Origin: Thuidium tamariscinum | Taxonomy: Eukaryota > Streptophyta > Bryopsida > Hypnales > Thuidiaceae | DNA: 64,000 nucleotides | Direction: 5' to 3' | NCBI GenBank assembly: GCA_947034885.2 | Contig: OX344749.2 | Location: 5,223,501 to 5,287,500 of the forward strand | Part shown: positions 59,219 to 64,000 of the stretch, piece by piece | How positions within the stretch are numbered: the first letter of the stretch is position 1 | How the letters are laid out: each line of letters starts with the position of its first letter | Program-made: the position numbers and the translations under genes | The notes under the pieces: model-generated | Seen by the model: only the letters and a program-made list of their open reading frames with translations | What the model was told of the DNA's origin: nothing | The model's database searches: none

Positions 59219-59624
59219 GAACTTTGAATGTATTCATATATGACTGTAGATGACTGCTTCAGAGAAGGAAAATATAACTAAAATATGACATCCTAAACCA
59301 AAAATGTCTTAGAAATGACTGAGATGCAACTTCGGAACCCCCTTACTGTTAAGTATTAGGTGAAATTTCCAATTAAATGGTCAATTGCCCGCCCTTTTTA
59401 CAAAATTTTCAAGTGAAATTTCTTTGTCCCTTAGATAGACTCATCTATTAGTCATCCAATTTCGAAATGGATGGTGATAATACACCCGCAGTCATTTAAA
59501 GAATGACTTGTCTACAATGACTACAGTGCTTGAAGTCATTTTTTAGTCATTTTGGTCCGGAATGACTTGTTTCCACTTTCCAGTCATTTATTGTAGTCAT
59601 TTATACCCTTCTTTTTCTATAGTG

Positions 59625-59820
59625 TCAAACACTAATATTTTGCAATCTATATAGTGAAAAACTCTCAAATCTTTTGTACATGTTCTCAAACTGATATACT
59701 ACAAGATCCTATGATTAAATATCTAAGAATTTAAAAAAAAAATTAGTATTGATACTAGAAATGGCTGGCAATTTTTGATCATTTTGGAGTAAACATAGTC
59801 AAAGAATTTAAAGGATTAAG
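59625..59820 (-). mobile_element. TIR repeat R3, interrupted copy, second part
   Basis: Resumes with TCAAACACTAATATTTTGCA and ends AAAGAATTTAAAGGATTAAG. This matches the complement of the first 195 bp of the 49569 copy, including its terminal inverted repeat in diverged form. Confidence 0.72.
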
Positions 59821-60129
59821 TTGTCATCATAGTGACTTTTGAATATTTTAATTTATTTTATATTTTGATTCAAGTTGTTTTTGAAGGGAACATTTTTTGA
59901 ACTAAGAAGGTTACTTTTTTGAAGCTAGACTTAGCAATATCTATTGAATGATAGAATGTTTGCAAAGGAAAGTCTTCAAAATCTATACCATACAAATGCT
60001 AAGTACTAACATACAAATCATCCAAAAAAATGAGAAATGAAAAAATGTACTTTTGTATGTTGAAATGTATTTGCATTCTATTATAGTCCAAAATTTGAGC
60101 ATCTCATTTTTTAGGGTTGATCCCTAAAA
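59821..60129. other. AT-rich spacer, ends in a 13-bp duplicated site
   Basis: No gene. TTGATCCCTAAAA at 60117-60129 is repeated exactly at 60350-60362 on the other side of the next element. Confidence 0.5.
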
Positions 60130-60349
60130 GAGGGTTGCTATCGTGTGAGCATAAAAGTGTGAGCTTATAAGCCTAGAAGATTATATACCTATGATATAAG
60201 TGTCTATATTATAGTAACCTTCTATGTTAATAGTGTATATATGCTACAAGTACCTATATTATAGGTGTTTATGTTATAAACACCTTCAATGGTTGCATGA
60301 TACATACTTATATATATGCTCACACCTTCATGCTCACATACTAGCACCG
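60130..60349 (+). mobile_element. GGGTTGCTAT-family element, complete short copy
   Basis: Starts GAGGGTTGCTATCGTGTGAG and ends with TGCTCACATACTAGCACCG; GTGTGAGC/GCTCACA words are inverted at the two ends. It is flanked by exact 13-bp direct repeats (TTGATCCCTAAAA). The interior contains a GGTGTTTATG...AACACC hairpin. Related sequence occurs at 1-98 and 61672-62815. Superfamily unassigned; a 9-11 bp duplication would suit MULEs, 13 bp is long. Confidence 0.7.
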
Positions 60350-60362
60350 TTGATCCCTAAAA

Positions 60363-61671
60363 AACCATTGTTTCCTTGGAGATTAAAATGGGTTTTAAGA
60401 ATTAAGGCTCTTACATAATCAATATTTTTTGTGATTTTTTGAAACTTTTTTTAGAGATACATAAATCAAAGAGGTTCATGTACATAAATTTTTTATGCCA
60501 ATCCAACTTATAGTTTAGAAGTTAAGAGGTCTAAAGTGCCAAATTTTAAGCCCTCCACACTAAAAGTTAGAGGCTTTTAACCATGGGATTATTTACTACA
60601 ACCATAATGCATGGTGGGGGATGGGAACTTCTGCCCTTCATTTAGAAAATAACTTTTGTCCTACATATGACAACATGTACAATAATAATTTTCATCTATG
60701 GCATAATATTGGTACAAACTAGAAACTCAAAGGGAACATGAAGGAATGTCTCCCTTTTACTAAAGATTGTCTTTAGTCTTAGCTTCATTGGTGAGGGCAT
60801 TAGCCTTCTAAATTCACTTGCAAATGGAAAAATTATTTTTTATCTAATATTTTTTACTTTTCATGAATGTATATGGCATTCAATTTACAATTTGAATCTC
60901 TTATTTGTAAAATCATGAAATATAAATAGGATTTTTATAAATGGCCTATGTATTGCAAATTCAAAACACATTTATGCATTGCAAGATTTTATTAAAGGTG
61001 TTCTTCATTTTTTTTACCTTTAAAAAATAGTGGAGGCATTATTAACATGGCCCTTATTATAATAAAATTAGAAATTCAAAAATTTTGGTGGAAAAAAATC
61101 CCATAATAGACCTTTGAAGCCATTTGAAATCCTTAAAAAGATTCCAAATTTTATTTCACTTTACTTTGAATGCTAATACTCTCTTTAGTTTGTATAATCA
61201 AATGTCACAAAAATTTAACTTAGAGATTTGAGACAAGTTTAGTGCAAGATCCTTTGGTAAGATTCTAAAAAAGATTTTTTTTTGTTTTCTTGGGTGAATG
61301 CAATAGAATTAGCAGTTTTGAGTGGTTTCTAATAAGAAAATGACCTTGGAAATTTAGGGCTTAAGATCCTTTAGATCATTAGGAGGAATATTAATAATAA
61401 TGAGTCATATTTTATTTCACACAATTTGTTTTCAAAAGACAATATATTTAGAGATGTATTAATTGAGTGATTGATATATCTAATTACAAATGATTTCAAT
61501 CCAATGCAATCACTATACCTTATTTTTTATATAAGCTACTATAAATTAGACAATTAGACGTGCCTTCTCATTGAAGGTGCTTGAGTTTTTTCAAAAAGAA
61601 AATTCTAATTCAAACAATAACTATGGTGATGACCTCAATGGTTGGAGCTTTATGTGTGACCCTCATATAAT
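60363..61671. other. AT-rich intergenic DNA, no gene seen
   Basis: Nothing with family features on either strand. Confidence 0.5.
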
Positions 61672-62815
61672 AATGAGGGTTGCTATTATGTGAGCTGTAG
61701 ACTGTGTGAAATTTTCATTGGGATTTTGTGATGTTTAATTGCCTAGTTGGAGTTTGAAGTGCAGAATTTTAGCCAATAGGATGTGAATTCAGGTGTCAAT
61801 CGGGTGAATTAGGCTGCAATTTGGGAATTGACTTTGGTAGTTAGATAGGTAACTAGTTGGTAGGAATTTTCAAGTGAGCTCGGATGGCAAGGGGTGTGAG
61901 TTTTGGCTTCCAAGTTGGATTTGGAAAGGTGTCTCTCAAGTTGGGTATTTAGGTGTTGAACAATTAAGATTTGGGACCCATTGATGCGAATTCCAGTGGA
62001 GTCCCAGCCCCAAGTTGGTTGTGTTGTGTTGATTTTGGTGTGATGATATGTAAATGTGAGAGGTAGTAGTTACTAGTTGGTGAAAGTAGGATGAGTGCTA
62101 TGTAGTGGAAGTGGAAGTGATTTGTGATAATGGGGAGTTGAGAAAATGTGAAATTAAATTGAAGTTTGTTTGGTGGAATGAATTGGAAGTTTTAAATGTT
62201 AAGTAAGCATGGAGTTGACTAGGAATGACTTTGTGTCAAATCAAATGTTAAACGGTGATTTTATTACCAATTTGGATAATAAAAGTTATATAAGCCAAAT
62301 TGGCGTTTTGTGTGTGGTGAATGTGTGCCTTGGATTATATGTGTATGCAAGTGAAAAAGATTTGGAGCATGAATCCTAGTTGAAATGTGCAATGTCGTTG
62401 TAGTTTGAGTGATGGTCAATTTTTCGAATTGGGTCATGATTTTCTATTTTGGGATTGTATTATCTATTTTAGAGATTGGTTCCATTAGCATTGGTTTCCT
62501 ACTTGACCATCTCCCTTGGAACGAACTTATTATACTATTGAGTATTTTTCCAATTTGGTTAAATATTCTCCTTCAACATGAGCTTAGGAATATAAGCACA
62601 TGAGCTTAGAAGACTACACCTATGATATAAGTGCCTATATTACAATAATCTATTATGATAATAGTACATAGATGCTATAAATACTTATATTATAGGTGTT
62701 TATGTTATAAACACCTTCAATGGTTGCATGATATCCACTTATATATATAGTCAAGGCTCACATGCTCACACTTTCATGCTCACATACTAGTATTATTGGT
62801 ATAACAACCTCTATT
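61672..62815 (+). mobile_element. GGGTTGCTAT-family element, longer copy
   Basis: The left end GAGGGTTGCTATTATGTGAG is near-identical to that at 60130. From 62588 the sequence parallels 60165-60349 (AGACTACACCTATGATATAA, GGTGTTTATGTTATAAACAC, CACATACTAG) and ends GGTATAACAACCTC, the inverted terminus. The middle 0.85 kb (61720-62580) is extra, relatively G-rich on the plus strand and without a protein-like ORF. It could be the fuller parent form or an element carrying foreign DNA. Confidence 0.55.
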
Positions 62816-63169
62816 TAAGAGCATCACTATAGTTGCCTTGTCAAAGAAGGGTGCCAAAGAAGGTCTTGGTGAAGCTATCAATGAGCATGAATTTGAGTGA
62901 GCAGGTGATGTCCTACACTAGCTACACCATTTGGTTGCGCCACTTGAAATTTGCACACAATTCAACTATATGGCTTGCCAATTCATAAAAAATAGACACA
63001 TAGTGAAGTATAGTTGGATCTTAATATCCTTATTATAGTGTAAAATAAAGTGGTCTAAGACATTAGATGTTTTTTTAGGCTTGAACAAGACTGCAAATTC
63101 TCAATCAACATGAAATGTTCAATTACTATAATTTACTTAAAACAAAAAATAAAAAAATTAGCAAACTAT
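62816..63169. other. Intergenic DNA, nothing recognised
   Basis: No ORF of note and no element ends. Confidence 0.45.
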
Positions 63170-63333
63170 CACTAGTAGAAACCCTTGTTTAATGTGACAA
63201 GACCTAATTTTTCTTGACAAATTTTGTTAAATATCAAATGTAACAACTCATATTTTATGTGAACAAAAACATTCAACATAACATCAATGTTGACATAGAA
63301 ACACGGGCTGTTAAACGGGGATTTCTACTAGTG
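63170..63333. mobile_element. CACTA-type MITE with clean duplication
   Basis: Starts CACTAGTAGAAACCCTTGTT, followed by TAA. The complement of the right end is CACTAGTAGAAATCCCCGTT, followed by TAA. It is flanked by TAT on both sides (63167-63169 and 63334-63336). 164 bp, no ORF. Confidence 0.88.
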
Positions 63334-63625
63334 TATAAGATCCAAATTATTTAAGACAAATTGATGATTTGAAATATATTTATTATTATTTTTAAATAAT
63401 GAAAAAATCCTTTATTTACAATATACTCAAAGAAAGCTATCACCTCCTAGTTTGCATTAGTTCCGCCCCCTCTCTCAAAAAAATCAAAAGCCATTGATTT
63501 AAGAAAAAAAAAATGCTTACCTTCCAAAATGCCATCCAATTCTCAAAAAAAATACAAGCCATTGATCTTTTTGAGATTTAATATAAACCGCCCAAATACA
63601 AATTCAAAATACAATACCAAATATG

Positions 63626-63712
63626 GATATGGATACTTAAATACCACATTTGAATACTGAATATGGATATTTGAATATTGAATATAGATATGGATATGAC
63701 ATATGGATATGA
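63626..63712 (+). repeat. GAATATGGATATT minisatellite
   Basis: About six imperfect units of 12-14 bp built on TGGATATGGATA/GAATATGGATATT. The rest of 63334-64000 is AT-rich with long A/T runs and no gene. Confidence 0.8.
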
Positions 63713-64000
63713 AAAAAATTCTTATTATCCGATGTTGATTGTATGAAAACCTACCCTCTCAAAATTATAAGAGAGGGCTGGGGTGTATATATAAAATCAA
63801 ACAAAATCAAATTTTAAAATTTTAAAATGTTGAATGTATTGTAAATCACAATTGATAAGAAACTTTGCTACATTAAAAATTTGATGTAGTCAAGCAATTG
63901 CCATGTTAGATTCTATATATATAATTTTATTGTTATTATTTTGTTATTATTTTTAATATTATTTTTTAGAATTTCTTAAATATTTTATTATTATTTTAAA

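Larger units (their letters stand above)
56708..59624. mobile_element. Non-autonomous CACTA element, 2.9 kb
   Basis: Begins CACTACAAAAAAATAGGGG, followed by TATAAATGACT. The right end is the complement-type AGTCATTTATACCCTTCTTT, then TTCTATAGTG. A 3-bp duplication TCA flanks it (56705-56707 and 59625-59627), as is standard for the CACTA superfamily. The word AATGACT/AGTCATT recurs at least fifteen times, concentrated towards both ends and in tandem at 58557-58612. It is a good candidate for the subterminal transposase-binding motif known in this superfamily. No transposase ORF exists inside, so it depends on an autonomous partner. A smaller related MITE is nested at 57941-58100. Confidence 0.88.

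Noticed and set aside
1-64000. tRNA, rRNA, organellar insertions or CRISPR-like arrays
   Set aside because: None recognised on reading both strands; the spaced repeats found are transposon termini or minisatellites. A tRNAscan-type search was not possible here.

Overview
This window looks like nuclear DNA from a land plant. The evidence is a CONSTANS-like B-box/CCT gene, spliceosomal GT-AG introns, and plant-type DNA transposons (CACTA, Tourist-like, Stowaway-like, hAT, PIF/Harbinger) in very AT-rich intergenic DNA. The species cannot be named from the sequence. Low gene density (two intact genes in 64 kb) and sharply GC-rich exons in an AT-rich background would suit a bryophyte, lycophyte or fern, but that is inference.

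Layout. 1-10 kb: AT-rich repeats, including a long foldback element (2663-3772), a CACTA MITE (4731-4862), a Stowaway-like MITE (8438-9003) and a TIR element (9934-10310) just upstream of the first gene. 11.6-13.8 kb: a three-exon CONSTANS-like gene (451 aa, plus strand). 14-26 kb: gene-free, with several dispersed repeat families and MITEs. 26.2-29.6 kb: a decayed hAT-type transposase gene. 30-38 kb: AT-rich DNA with a CACTA MITE, a solo LTR carrying heat-shock-element arrays (34341-34851) and a perfect 34-bp palindrome. 39.1-41.0 kb (minus): a three-exon gene for a 475-aa protein, tentatively an SMC5/6-loader subunit of the NSE6/ASAP1/SLF2 type. 44-64 kb: transposon territory, with two tandem Tourist-like MITEs, a decayed PIF/Harbinger pair (SANT-like ORF and transposase) and a 2.9-kb CACTA element inserted into an older repeat and itself carrying a nested MITE.

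The two intact genes show no functional link: one is a transcription regulator, the other probably a genome-maintenance factor. The rest is a record of transposition and decay. The hAT and Harbinger transposase reading frames are broken almost only by nonsense codons that single C-to-T (or G-to-A) transitions would create, while the frame stays intact over long stretches. This is the pattern expected from deamination of methylated cytosines. No tRNA, rRNA, organellar or CRISPR feature was recognised. Repeat boundaries were read by eye and are approximate unless terminal motifs and target-site duplications are given.
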